Assembly (NCBI RefSeq): GCF_000067205.1
Contig: NC_010170.1
Coordinates: forward strand, 2,294,001 to 2,358,000
Direction of reading: 5' to 3'
Length of the DNA: 64,000 nucleotides
DNA from: Bordetella petrii
GTDB taxonomy: Bacteria; Pseudomonadota; Gammaproteobacteria; Burkholderiales; Burkholderiaceae_B
Shown here: positions 7,670 through 16,276 of the stretch, one piece after another
Layout of the letters: each line of letters starts with the position of its first letter
Numbering within the stretch: the stretch's first letter is position 1
Notes under the pieces: generated by a model
The model's input: only the letters and a program-made list of their open reading frames with translations
Database searches by the model: none
What the model was told of the DNA's origin: nothing
Program-made: the position numbers and the translations under genes

Positions 7670-8322
7670 TCCTTCTTCAGTATGGGCTGCAGCGCAGCCC
7701 ATACGTTATCCAGCAGCAGCGGCTGGGCCTGTTCGTTGGGATGGATGCCATCAGCCTGGAACAGCGCGCGGTCGGTGGCCATGCCGTCCATCAGGAACGG
7801 CACCAGTCCCGCCTGTTCGGCCTTGGCCACCGCGGGAAACACCGCGGCGAAGCGTTGCGCGTAATCGCGCCCGTAATTGGGCGGAATCTGCATGCCCACG
7901 ATCAGCACCCGCGCGCCGGCCTGGCGCGCCTGGCTGGCCATGGCGCGCAGGTTCTGCTCGGTCATTTTCAGGGATAGCCCGCGCAGCGCGTCGTTGGGGC
8001 CCAGCTCCAGCACCACGATGGCCGGGTGGTGGCGCTGCAGCAGCGCTGGCAGGCGCGAGACGCCGCCGCTGGTAGTATCGCCGCTGATGCTGGCATTGAT
8101 GACCTGGTAATCGGGGTATTGTTCCGACAGGCGCCTGGCCAGCAGCGGCACCCATCCGGTGCCCCGCGCCAGGCCGTATTCGGCAGACAGGCTGTCGCCC
8201 ACCACCAGCAAGGTGCGCGGCGCGGAACCTGGCGCCGGGGCGGGGGTCTGAGCGTGGACGGCCGGCGCGGCAAAGGCGGCGGACATGGCGGCGGCAACGA
8301 ACCAACGGAAGAATAGACGCAT
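7654..8322 (-). CDS. tesA: Arylesterase / acyl-CoA thioesterase I (SGNH hydrolase)
   Basis: The 222-residue product has a cleavable signal peptide ending near AVHAQ and all SGNH blocks: GDSLS (Ser nucleophile), GDTTSGG, GPND and the DGIHPN Asp-His pair. TesA-type enzymes hydrolyse thioesters and aryl esters in the periplasm. The ATG shares a CATG palindrome with the divergent ABC ATPase gene, so the promoter must lie inside that neighbour. A frame extension to 8700 is antisense to the ATPase and not credible. The tesA/ybbA pairing is conserved in many proteobacteria. Confidence 0.9.
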   Translation of the reverse strand: MRLFFRWFVAAAMSAAFAAPAVHAQTPAPAPGSAPRTLLVVGDSLSAEYGLARGTGWVPLLARRLSEQYPDYQVINASISGDTTSGGVSRLPALLQRHHPAIVVLELGPNDALRGLSLKMTEQNLRAMASQARQAGARVLIVGMQIPPNYGRDYAQRFAAVFPAVAKAEQAGLVPFLMDGMATDRALFQADGIHPNEQAQPLLLDNVWAALQPILKKDQPAD

Positions 8323-8992
8323 GGATAGCAAGGTCTCGATCGAGGTTTCCGGGCTGGGCAAGCAGGTGTCGGACGCGGGCGGCACGCTGTCGATCCTGGA
8401 GGGAATCGATTTTACGGTGGCGGCCGGCAGCGCCGTGGCCATTACCGGCAGCTCGGGTTCCGGCAAGTCCACGTTACTGGGACTCATGGCCGGCCTGGAC
8501 GTTCCCTCGGCCGGCAGCGTGCGGTTGGCCGGGCAGGATCTGTTCTCCCTCGATGAAGACGGCCGCGCGCAGCTGCGCGCGCGCCACGTCGGTTTTGTGT
8601 TCCAGTCATTCCAACTGCTGCCCAACCTGACGGCGCTGGAAAACGTCATGCTGCCGCTGGAACTGGCCGGCCAGCCGGCGCGCGACGCCGCCCAGGCCAT
8701 GTTGCGGCGAGTGGGGCTGGGCGAACGGCTGCACCACTATCCGCGTACCCTGTCCGGCGGCGAGCAGCAGCGCGTGTCGCTTGCCCGCGCCTTCGTGGTG
8801 CGTCCGGGCCTGCTGTTCGCCGACGAGCCCACCGGCAGCCTGGACGCCACCACCGGCGCCACGGTCATCGACCTGATGTTCGACCTGCATCGCGAGCACG
8901 GCACGACCCTGGTGCTCGTCACGCACGATCCGCAACTTGCCGCCCGTTGTGGGCGGCAACTGGTGCTGGCGGCCGGCCGGCTGGCCGGCTGA
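8321..8992 (+). CDS. YbbA-like ABC transporter ATP-binding protein
   Basis: The 223-residue ATPase has a Walker A at 43-51 (GSSGSGKST), signature LSGGEQQ at 144-150 and Walker B LLFADEP at about 164-170. It belongs to the MacB/LolD/YbbA type that pairs with an FtsX-like permease. In E. coli ybbA is followed by its permease ybbP, but here the next gene is on the other strand, so the permease is either elsewhere or lost. The start at 8321 has GGAAG upstream; an in-frame ATG at 8285 is possible but would overlap tesA more deeply. Confidence 0.88.
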   Translation: MDSKVSIEVSGLGKQVSDAGGTLSILEGIDFTVAAGSAVAITGSSGSGKSTLLGLMAGLDVPSAGSVRLAGQDLFSLDEDGRAQLRARHVGFVFQSFQLLPNLTALENVMLPLELAGQPARDAAQAMLRRVGLGERLHHYPRTLSGGEQQRVSLARAFVVRPGLLFADEPTGSLDATTGATVIDLMFDLHREHGTTLVLVTHDPQLAARCGRQLVLAAGRLAG

Positions 8993-9010
8993 CCCTCCCG
9001 CGGGCAGGGC

Positions 9011-9640
9011 TCAGGCCAGCCCGCGCGCCCGCTGGTTCGACGCGTAGATGTTGTCACGCGTGGGCATCGGCGCGCCGTTCAGGCCGGCGATCCACTGCGC
9101 GGTGCTCATCACCGCGGCGAAGCGGCTTTGCATCACTACCGTCAGCACCCGGTGGATTTCCTCGGCCGAGGCCTGGCCGGCGCTGTTCGCGTAGGGCACC
9201 GAGCCGGTGGCGTCGTTCAGCACTTCCACGCGCAACCCGGCATGCACCGCGTGCTTCACGGTGGAATCGTCGCAATTGTGCGTCATGTAACCCACCACGG
9301 TAATGGTGTCGATGCCGCGCTCGGCCAGCCACGCCTCCAGGCCGGTGCCGGCGAACGCGCTGGGCATGCCCTTGACCACGTGGTGGTCGTGGGGACGCGA
9401 AACCACGCTTTCGTGCAATTCGGCGCCGTGCGAGCCCCGCGCGAACAGCGGCGACTCGGCCGGCTCGATGTCCTGCACCAGCACGATGGGCACGCCGGCT
9501 GCATGGGCCGCGTCCATGGCGCGGCCGATGTTGGCAAGCGACTGCTGCGGGTCGGGGTACTCGATGGGCAGTTTGCCGCCGAAGTATTCATTTTGTACAT
9601 CGACGACGATCAGGGCGCGCCGGGCTGCGGGTTGGGTCAT
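9011..9640 (-). CDS. Isochorismatase-family cysteine hydrolase
   Basis: The 209-residue product carries the Asp-Lys-Cys triad of this superfamily: D14 in VVDVQNEYF, K90 in HHVVKGMPSAF and C123 in GYMTHNCDDS. Members hydrolyse amides or ureides such as nicotinamide and N-carbamoyl compounds; the substrate here is not known. GGAGAA lies five bases before the chosen ATG, which excludes the 12-residue upstream extension. It is divergent from a GlxA-type regulator, a common pairing that suggests that regulator controls it. Confidence 0.85.
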   Translation of the reverse strand: MTQPAARRALIVVDVQNEYFGGKLPIEYPDPQQSLANIGRAMDAAHAAGVPIVLVQDIEPAESPLFARGSHGAELHESVVSRPHDHHVVKGMPSAFAGTGLEAWLAERGIDTITVVGYMTHNCDDSTVKHAVHAGLRVEVLNDATGSVPYANSAGQASAEEIHRVLTVVMQSRFAAVMSTAQWIAGLNGAPMPTRDNIYASNQRARGLA

Positions 9641-9738
9641 GGCGGTTCTCCGGTTGTGTTGAGGGGATGAACCCATTATTCCCAGCGGCCGGCATGCCCG
9701 ATAGTGGCCTGAATGACAATATTGGATAAAATCGGGCC

Positions 9739-10788
9739 ATGCCCTTGATCAGCGCCGCCCGTCGTGCGCCCGTCCATTCCATGCGTTCCCTGCCTGCCGT
9801 GTCCAGCCGTTTTTCCGTCCCGCGCCGCGAACCGGCCGCCGCCACCGTGGCCGTGGTGGCCTTCGACCAGATCAGCGCATTTCACCTGACGGTGCCCTGT
9901 GCGGTGTTCGAGCAGCGCGAGGCGCCGGGCCTGCCGGCCTTCGACCTGCGCGTCTGCGCCGCCGAGCCGGGGCCGCTGCGCACCAGCGCCGGCTTCACGG
10001 TGCAGGCCGATCATGGCCTGCGCGAACTGGCGCGGGCCGACATCGTGGTGGTGCCGAGCTGGCGCGACACGAGCGAACCCGCGCCGCCCGCGCTGCTGCG
10101 GGCGCTGCGGCAGGCGCACGCGCGCGGCGCGCTGGTGGTGGGCCTGTGCCTGGGCGCTTTCGTGCTGGCCGAGGCCGGCCTGCTGGACGGGCGCGCCGCC
10201 ACCACCCACTGGATGTGGGCCGACGATTTTTCGGCGCGCTATCCGCGGGTGCGGCTCGACCGCGATGTGCTTTACGTGGACGCCGGCGACGTGGTCACCT
10301 CGGCCGGCACCGCTGCCGGCATCGATTGCTGCCTGCACGTGCTGCGGCGGCGCTGGGGCGCGGAAGTCGCCAACAGCGTGGCGCGCCGGCTGGTGGTGCC
10401 GCCGCACCGGCAGGGTGGCCAGGCGCAGTATGTGGAACAGCCGGTGCCGGCGTCGGTGGGCGCGGACCGACTGTCCGGCGTGCTGGCTTGGGTGTCGGCG
10501 CACCTGGACCGCGCGCACGACCTGGATTCGCTGGCGGCGCGCGCGGCGATGAGCCGCCGCACGTTCACCCGCCATTTCCGGCAGGCTACCGGGGGCACCG
10601 TGGGCCAGTGGCTGTTGTCGCAGCGGCTGGCCCTGGCCCAGCGGCTGCTGGAAACCAGCGACGCGCCGGTCGAGACGATTGCCGCGCAGGCCGGCTTCGG
10701 CACGCCGCTGTCGCTGCGGCAGCATTTCCGGCGCGCGCTGAAAGTGTCGCCGTCGGCATACCGGCGCGAATTCCGGCAATCGGTATGA
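9739..10788 (+). CDS. GlxA-type AraC-family transcriptional regulator
   Basis: The 349-residue product has an N-terminal DJ-1/PfpI-like domain (about 35-205, with VVGLCLGAFVLAEAGLLDGR resembling the amidotransferase elbow) and a C-terminal AraC helix-turn-helix region (about 240-345, MSRRTFTRHFRQATG). Such proteins sense small nitrogenous ligands and act on nearby genes. It is divergent from the cysteine hydrolase, with 98 bases between the starts. An internal ATG at 9781 is an alternative start. Confidence 0.87.
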   Translation: MPLISAARRAPVHSMRSLPAVSSRFSVPRREPAAATVAVVAFDQISAFHLTVPCAVFEQREAPGLPAFDLRVCAAEPGPLRTSAGFTVQADHGLRELARADIVVVPSWRDTSEPAPPALLRALRQAHARGALVVGLCLGAFVLAEAGLLDGRAATTHWMWADDFSARYPRVRLDRDVLYVDAGDVVTSAGTAAGIDCCLHVLRRRWGAEVANSVARRLVVPPHRQGGQAQYVEQPVPASVGADRLSGVLAWVSAHLDRAHDLDSLAARAAMSRRTFTRHFRQATGGTVGQWLLSQRLALAQRLLETSDAPVETIAAQAGFGTPLSLRQHFRRALKVSPSAYRREFRQSV

Positions 10789-10825
10789 AAACGCGCCAGG
10801 CGCCTGCGGCGCCCGGCGCCATGAA

Positions 10826-11788
10826 TCATGGCGTGCGCGGCGCGCTCGCGCGGCTGCGCCGCCATTCGATCAGGCCGATGACGATGCCGCTGCCGCAGAT
10901 GATGGCAATGCCCAGCCAGGTCAGCGCGTCGGGAAAGTGCCCCCACACCAGCCAGCCCACCGCGGTGGCGCTGACGATCTGCAAATACACGAAAGGCGCC
11001 AGCGTCGATGCCGCGGCGTTGCGGTAGGCGCCGATCTGCAACAGGTGGCCCAGCGCGCCTGATACGCCGGTGGAGATCAGCAGCAGCCAGTTGCCCGGGC
11101 TCAGCTGGGCCAGCACGGCCTGGGCGGGTGGCAAGGTGACGGGCAGGGCGAGGGTCAGGCATACGGTGCCCACCGCGCCGCTCCAGATCAGCGAGGTGTA
11201 GGGGTCGTCGCCGGCCACGCGGCGCGTGGCGATGAACTGCGCGGCAAAGCAGCATGCGGTCAGCAGGCCGAACAGCACACCCAGCGGATGCAGCCCGCCG
11301 CCGGGGCGGACGATGATCAGCACGCCGGCGAACGCCACCGCCGCGGCCACCCAGCGCGAGGCGCGGGGCGGTTCTTTCAGTACCCACGGCGCCAGCGCCA
11401 GCACGATCAGGGGGGCCAGGAAGTTGATCGCCGTGGCCTCGGCTTGAGGTATGTAGCTCAGGGTGGTGAAGAAGGCGAGGGTGGCCAGCAGCATCGAGCC
11501 GCCGCGCAGCATCTGCTCGCGCGGGCGCGTGCTGCGCAGCACGGCCAGGCCGCGACGCGGCAGCACCAGGGCCAGCACCAGCAGCAGGTGCGCCAGGTAG
11601 CGCACCCAGCACAGGATCAGCAGCGGCACGCCGGCTTCCATGACCCACTTGCCGCTGGCATCCAGGCACGACAGTGTCCAGGCCGAGAGAATCAACAGTA
11701 CGATGCCGATCAGTGGGCGCGCCGCAGGGTGGGCGGCAGAGATAGGCGGCGTGGCTGCCGGGGCTGATCCGGCGGCGGCCCGGGACAT
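10826..11788 (-). CDS. EamA/DMT-family transporter
   Basis: The 320-residue product is an inner-membrane protein with about ten predicted membrane segments in two EamA halves (about 28-165 and 175-305). The family exports or imports metabolites; no substrate can be read from sequence. It starts at ATG 11788, preceded by AAGGAG, and is divergent from a LysR gene 106 bases away, its likely regulator. Confidence 0.85.
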   Translation of the reverse strand: MSRAAAGSAPAATPPISAAHPAARPLIGIVLLILSAWTLSCLDASGKWVMEAGVPLLILCWVRYLAHLLLVLALVLPRRGLAVLRSTRPREQMLRGGSMLLATLAFFTTLSYIPQAEATAINFLAPLIVLALAPWVLKEPPRASRWVAAAVAFAGVLIIVRPGGGLHPLGVLFGLLTACCFAAQFIATRRVAGDDPYTSLIWSGAVGTVCLTLALPVTLPPAQAVLAQLSPGNWLLLISTGVSGALGHLLQIGAYRNAAASTLAPFVYLQIVSATAVGWLVWGHFPDALTWLGIAIICGSGIVIGLIEWRRSRASAPRTP

Positions 11789-11894
11789 GCGGGGCTCCTT
11801 GTCAGGCAGTCAACATATATGCCCGAACCGGCAGGCGGCCGGCGCGGCGAAACGGGCACATGATACGCTCATCCTCGCTACACGGATGCGGGCC

Positions 11895-12806
11895 ATGATC
11901 GATCTACGAAACATCGAGACTTTTTTCTGGGTATCGACGCTGGGCAGTTTCCGGGCCGCGTCCGAAAAACTCAACACCACCCAGCCGGCGGTGTCGCAGC
12001 GTATCGCGTCGCTCGAACGCGACCTGGGCGTGCGCCTGTTCGAGCGCGACGCGCGCGGCGTGACGTTGACCGGCAAGGGCCACGAGCTGCTGTCGCATGC
12101 CGAGCGCATGCTGCAGTTGCGCCGCGACATGCTGCAGGCCGCGCGCGAGCAGAACGTGATGCGCGGCCCGCTGCGCATCGGCGTGGCCGAGACCATCGTG
12201 CAGACCTGGCTGCCGGCGCTGGTCGAGTACCTGCACGCCGCGTATCCGGCCCTGGTGCTGCAGATCGAGGTGGACACCACGCCGGTATTGCGCAGCCACC
12301 TGACGGCGCGCCAGATCGACCTGGCTTTCCTGATGGGCCCCGTGGTGGAGGCTCGCTTCGAAAACCTGCCGCTCTGCGCCTATCCGCTGGCCTGGGTGGC
12401 CAGCCCGCGCCTGGCGCTAGGCCCCGAGCCCCTGACGCTGCAGCGCATCGGCACGCTTCCTGTCATCACGTACCCGTCCAGCAGCAGCCCTTACCAGTTC
12501 GTGCGCGACATGCTCACGCGCGCCGGCGTGCAAGCCCCGCGCATGTACGGCAGCGCGTCGTTGTCGATGGTGGTGCGCATGACGCTGGACTGTATAGGCA
12601 CCAGCGTCATCGCGCCCGTGTTTCTGGACAAAGAGCTGGCCAGCGGCGAGTTGCGGCTGCTGGACGTGCAGGCCGACCCGCTGCCCGACCTGGCGTTTAC
12701 CGCTACCTGGGTGCAGGGCCCCGACAGCCACGTGGCGCGCGTGATCGCACAGCTGGCCCAGCAGGCTGCGGTGGGCAGGCTGGGTCCGCTGTCGCACGGC
12801 GTGTAG
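11895..12806 (+). CDS. LysR-family transcriptional regulator
   Basis: The 303-residue product starts MIDLRNIETFFWV, with the winged helix-turn-helix at about 1-60 (TTQPAVSQRIASLE recognition region) and a periplasmic-binding-like effector domain from about 90. ATG 11886 would add three residues. Divergence from the EamA transporter suggests it controls that gene. Confidence 0.87.
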   Translation: MIDLRNIETFFWVSTLGSFRAASEKLNTTQPAVSQRIASLERDLGVRLFERDARGVTLTGKGHELLSHAERMLQLRRDMLQAAREQNVMRGPLRIGVAETIVQTWLPALVEYLHAAYPALVLQIEVDTTPVLRSHLTARQIDLAFLMGPVVEARFENLPLCAYPLAWVASPRLALGPEPLTLQRIGTLPVITYPSSSSPYQFVRDMLTRAGVQAPRMYGSASLSMVVRMTLDCIGTSVIAPVFLDKELASGELRLLDVQADPLPDLAFTATWVQGPDSHVARVIAQLAQQAAVGRLGPLSHGV

Positions 12807-12820
12807 CGGCGGCGCGCACC

Positions 12821-13621
12821 CTAGTGGCGCGCGAAGTACTGGCTGGGCGTCACGCCATACGCATTGCGAAAGCTGCTGATGAAGGCGCTGATGCTTTCAT
12901 AGCCGACCGCCAGCGCCGCTTCGGTGACCGGCTTGCCGGCCGCCAGCCATTCCAGCGAACGCAGCAGCCGCGCCTGTTGCCGCCATCTTCCCAGCGTGAT
13001 TCCGGTTTCCGCGCGAAAGCGCCGCATCAGCGTGCGCGACGACATATTTACCCGCCGCGCCCAGGCCTCGATGCCCCGGGCGTCGTCGGGCCGATCCAGC
13101 AGCGTCGTCGCCAGCTCGTGCAGGCGGTGGTCGCGCGGCATGGGCAGCGGCAGGCTGGCTTGGGGAAGTATCCGCAGCTCGGCCACCAGCACCTCGAACA
13201 GGCGCAAGGTGTGAGCGAGGTTCTGTTCGTCGGGCGGTATGCCGGCCAGGCGCTGCAGCAACGCCTCGACCAGCGGACCGGACGCCCAGGCGCACGCCTG
13301 CGCGGGCAAGCTGTCGCAGGCGTCGGCCCGCACATACAGGAACAGGCCGCGCGCGTCGCCGAACCAATGGGCCTCGTGCAGCATGCCGGGCGGCATCCAG
13401 CCCAGGCGGCCGGGCGTCATCGTCAGCACCTCGCCGTCGCTGCGCACCACGCTGACCCCTTCCCGCACCGCCAGCAGCATGCCTTTGTCGTGGCGGTGCG
13501 CGGGCACGGCAATGCCGCGATTCTGGCGTGCCTGGGCGACCTGAAACGGCGTCAGTAGCGGGACCGGGTCTACGGCGGCTGGCGGAGCCTGCTCAGGCAT
13601 GGGGTGGCGGGTCCGGGACAT
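12821..13621 (-). CDS. AraC-family regulator with cupin sensor domain
   Basis: The 266-residue product has an N-terminal cupin-like half (VPAHRHDKGMLLAVREG, then GRLGWMPPGMLHEAHW) and a C-terminal AraC DNA-binding domain (MSSRTLMRRFRAETGITLGRW in two parts, ending YESISAFISSFRNAYG). It is of the type that usually controls an adjacent transporter gene. I chose ATG 13621; ATG 13600 is also possible, and neither has a strong ribosome site. It is divergent from the small gene at 13816. Confidence 0.83.
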   Translation of the reverse strand: MSRTRHPMPEQAPPAAVDPVPLLTPFQVAQARQNRGIAVPAHRHDKGMLLAVREGVSVVRSDGEVLTMTPGRLGWMPPGMLHEAHWFGDARGLFLYVRADACDSLPAQACAWASGPLVEALLQRLAGIPPDEQNLAHTLRLFEVLVAELRILPQASLPLPMPRDHRLHELATTLLDRPDDARGIEAWARRVNMSSRTLMRRFRAETGITLGRWRQQARLLRSLEWLAAGKPVTEAALAVGYESISAFISSFRNAYGVTPSQYFARH

Positions 13622-13815
13622 TGGTTGGCGCAATTGCGTTAGTGGCAACAGATACAAATGTATAGCATTCTCAAACACAATCTGCGGCAATGGCCTTGCT
13701 GTAAGCAGGGGCGGCTGGCCGCCCGCGCGGCCTTCCGAAGCGCGCATGCGCCGCCGCGCGGACCCCGCCGGAAAGGTCCCAAGCGCCTGGCCCGCAAGAC
13801 AGAAGGAGTATTCGA

Positions 13816-14208
13816 ATGAACCGGGACGCTTACGCCCTGCATGATTTGACGCACTTCCCCCTGGTGTTGACGCGGCGGCCCAACGTGGCCCAGGGCGCCG
13901 TCCAGACCTGGGCGCACGAGATGGACATGCTGGTTGCCAGTGGCAAGCCGTTCGTGCTGGTCGGCACCGACCTGAATGTAGACATGTCGCTCGCCGACCG
14001 GCGCGACATGGTGGCGTGGCAGGCCTCGAACATGGCCAGGCTGCGGCGCTGTTGCGCCGGTTTCGTATCCATCGTGCCGGACCCGCGCGCGTTCGGCCTG
14101 CCGTTCATGGCCGTGCCCACGCTGGCGCAGGCGCGTGACCGCGCGCGTGAACTGCTGGCGGCTTTTCCCGGAGGGCAAGGGGCATCTATCGTGCGCCGGG
14201 TGGCCTAG
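13816..14208 (+). CDS. Hypothetical protein, 130 residues
   Basis: I do not recognise a family. The protein is soluble, without signal or membrane segments, begins MNRDAYALHDLTHFPLV and contains a hydrophobic strand FVLVGTDLNVDMSLADRRD and a second VSIVPDP strand, an alternating alpha/beta pattern. GAAGGAG upstream and normal codon use support expression. It is divergent from the cupin AraC regulator, whose probable target it is. Confidence 0.65.
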   Translation: MNRDAYALHDLTHFPLVLTRRPNVAQGAVQTWAHEMDMLVASGKPFVLVGTDLNVDMSLADRRDMVAWQASNMARLRRCCAGFVSIVPDPRAFGLPFMAVPTLAQARDRARELLAAFPGGQGASIVRRVA

Positions 14209-14528
14209 GATTTTCCCTGATATACGCAGCTGAATCGCCTGGCGGCCGGGCGCCGCGAGAGCCGGCAAGACATGCCGGGCGCGGCCCGCAAAGCCGCGTG
14301 GTTGCTGCATTGCGCGTAGTGCGGCGCGGGCGCCGGGATCAGACCTAAAAATAATTTATACCTCGGCATCCGAACTTACGATTGGACAGGACTGCGCCCG
14401 CCCGGTGCAATGCGCGGCAAAGAGGGGCTGGACGCGCATCGCGGCGGCCGGCCCGGCCGATTTGCGGCGCGCCATCAGGGTAACGGGGCCCGGCGCGCGA
14501 CCGAACCCCGCCTGCAAGGAGAATCCCT
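14209..14528. other. 320-base gap upstream of the first TRAP operon
   Basis: No gene is seen. The sequence is GC-rich except for an A/T-rich patch at about 14345-14365 (AAAAATAATTTATACC), a plausible promoter for the TRAP operon. CAAGGAGAATCCC before 14529 is its ribosome-binding site. Confidence 0.5.
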
Positions 14529-15569
14529 ATGAAGAAGCCCTTGATCGTCGCCGCCATCGCATTGATGGCCACTGCCGCCCACGCGCAGGACCTGCCCAAG
14601 ACCCACCTGACGGTGGTGGGCGGGCTCAGCAACCTGACCGCCTACAACGACTACGAAAAACCGTTCTGGACCAAGACCTTGCCCGAGCTGTCCAAGGGCC
14701 AGGTCACCGCCGATATCAAGGGCTTTAACGAGATGGGCCTCAAAGGCCCCGAGTTGCTGCGCCTGATGTCGCAGGGCGTAATCCAGTTCGGCACGGCCAC
14801 CCTGTCGTACTTCGCGAGCGACAACCCCATCAACGAAGCGATCGACCTGGCCGGCCTGGCGCCCGACGTGAAGACGGCGCGCGCCGTGACCCGCGCCTTC
14901 GAGCCCGTGTACGCCAAGCTGTACGGCGAGGGCGCCAACGTCAAGCTGCTGGGCATTTCCACCTACCCCGCGCAGGTGCTGTTCTGCAATGCCGAGATCA
15001 AGAGCCTGGCTGACGTGAAGGGCAAGAAGGTGCGCACCAGCAGCCGCACCACCGCCGAATTCGTCGAGGCGCTGGGAGGCTCCAGCGTCACCATGGCGTT
15101 CGGCGAAGTCGTGCCGGCCCTGCAGAACAAGGTGGTGGACTGCGCCATCACCGGCTCGCTGTCGGGCTACTCGGCCAAATGGTACGAGGTCTCCACCCAC
15201 CTGTACGCGCTGCCCATCAACTGGAACCAGCAGATCCACGCGGTCAACCAGAAGGCGTGGGACAAGCTCGATCCCAAGGTGCGGACCTTCCTGCAGACCA
15301 ACATCGACAAAATGGTCGACGACATCTGGGACGCCGCCGCGCGCCAGACCCAGGAGGGCTATGACTGCAATACCGGCGCCGCGGCATGCCCGTACCCGGT
15401 CAAGGGCAAGATGGTGCTGGTGCAGCCCACCGATGCCGACCGCCAGCTGCTGAAGAAAGTGCTCAGCGAATCGGTGCTGCCGAAGTGGGCCGCTCGCTGC
15501 TCGGCGCAATGCGTCCAGGACTTCAATGCCACCATCGGCAAAGAACTGGACCTGGTCGCCAAGAAGTAA
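14529..15569 (+). CDS. TRAP transporter solute-binding protein (DctP family)
   Basis: The 346-residue product has a cleavable signal peptide ending AAHAQ and a DctP fold (GFNEMGLKGPELLRLMSQG, later VKGKKVRTSSRTTAEF). It captures an organic-acid type ligand in the periplasm for the membrane subunits encoded next. Operon context with an amidase suggests a carboxylate that bears or is joined to an amide. The gap to the small membrane subunit is 86 bases. Confidence 0.9.
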   Translation: MKKPLIVAAIALMATAAHAQDLPKTHLTVVGGLSNLTAYNDYEKPFWTKTLPELSKGQVTADIKGFNEMGLKGPELLRLMSQGVIQFGTATLSYFASDNPINEAIDLAGLAPDVKTARAVTRAFEPVYAKLYGEGANVKLLGISTYPAQVLFCNAEIKSLADVKGKKVRTSSRTTAEFVEALGGSSVTMAFGEVVPALQNKVVDCAITGSLSGYSAKWYEVSTHLYALPINWNQQIHAVNQKAWDKLDPKVRTFLQTNIDKMVDDIWDAAARQTQEGYDCNTGAAACPYPVKGKMVLVQPTDADRQLLKKVLSESVLPKWAARCSAQCVQDFNATIGKELDLVAKK

Positions 15570-15655
15570 TCCGCCGCACATCATCCAGGCGGTCCGCCGC
15601 GCGCCGCGTCACGGGCTATCCCGGCGCGCCGCGCGAGCGGCCGCGGAGACAGAGC

Positions 15656-16276
15656 ATGACCCGACCTGAACAATTCCGGATCCTCGGCGCGCTATTGCGC
15701 CGGGCCGAGTCCTTTTCGCGCGTGGCCGTGTGGGTGGGCGGCGCGCTGACCCTGGCCAGCGTGCTGCTGATCTCGTTCGACGTGGTGGCGCGCAAATTCT
15801 TCGGCTTTACCACCGGCGGGGCCGACGAGCTGTCGAGCTACGCGTTTGCCATCAGCACCTCGTGGGCGCTGGCCTTCGCCACGCTGCAGCGCGCCAACGT
15901 GCGCGTCGACGTGCTGTACCAGTACCTGCCGGTGCGGCTGTCGGCGCTGCTGGATTGGATCTCGCTGGTGGCGCTGGGCGTCTTCATGGTGTACCTGACC
16001 TACTACGCTATGGAAATGGCGCAGACCTCATGGGTGCGCGACTCGGCGGCCAATACGCCGTTGGCCACGCCACTGTGGATTCCCCAGGGGCTGTGGATGC
16101 TGGGCCTGCTGTGGATGTGCATTACCGTGGCCCTGATGCTGGTGCGCGCCTCGCTGGCGCTGGCCACCGGCGACCTGGACCTGGTCAAGCAAGTCTGCGG
16201 CGTGCGCTCGGCGCAGGAAGAAGCCGATGAAGAAGCCGCCGCGGGCGAGCGCATGGTGAAAGGAGAGGCCGCATGA
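15656..16276 (+). CDS. TRAP transporter small membrane subunit (DctQ family)
   Basis: The 206-residue inner-membrane protein has four predicted membrane segments, with the DctQ pattern SFDVVARKFFG and WIPQGLWMLG. Its C-terminal tail is unusually long and acidic (EEADEEAAAGE). The start at 15656 excludes an upstream frame overlapping the binding-protein gene. It overlaps the DctM gene by four bases. Confidence 0.88.
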   Translation: MTRPEQFRILGALLRRAESFSRVAVWVGGALTLASVLLISFDVVARKFFGFTTGGADELSSYAFAISTSWALAFATLQRANVRVDVLYQYLPVRLSALLDWISLVALGVFMVYLTYYAMEMAQTSWVRDSAANTPLATPLWIPQGLWMLGLLWMCITVALMLVRASLALATGDLDLVKQVCGVRSAQEEADEEAAAGERMVKGEAA

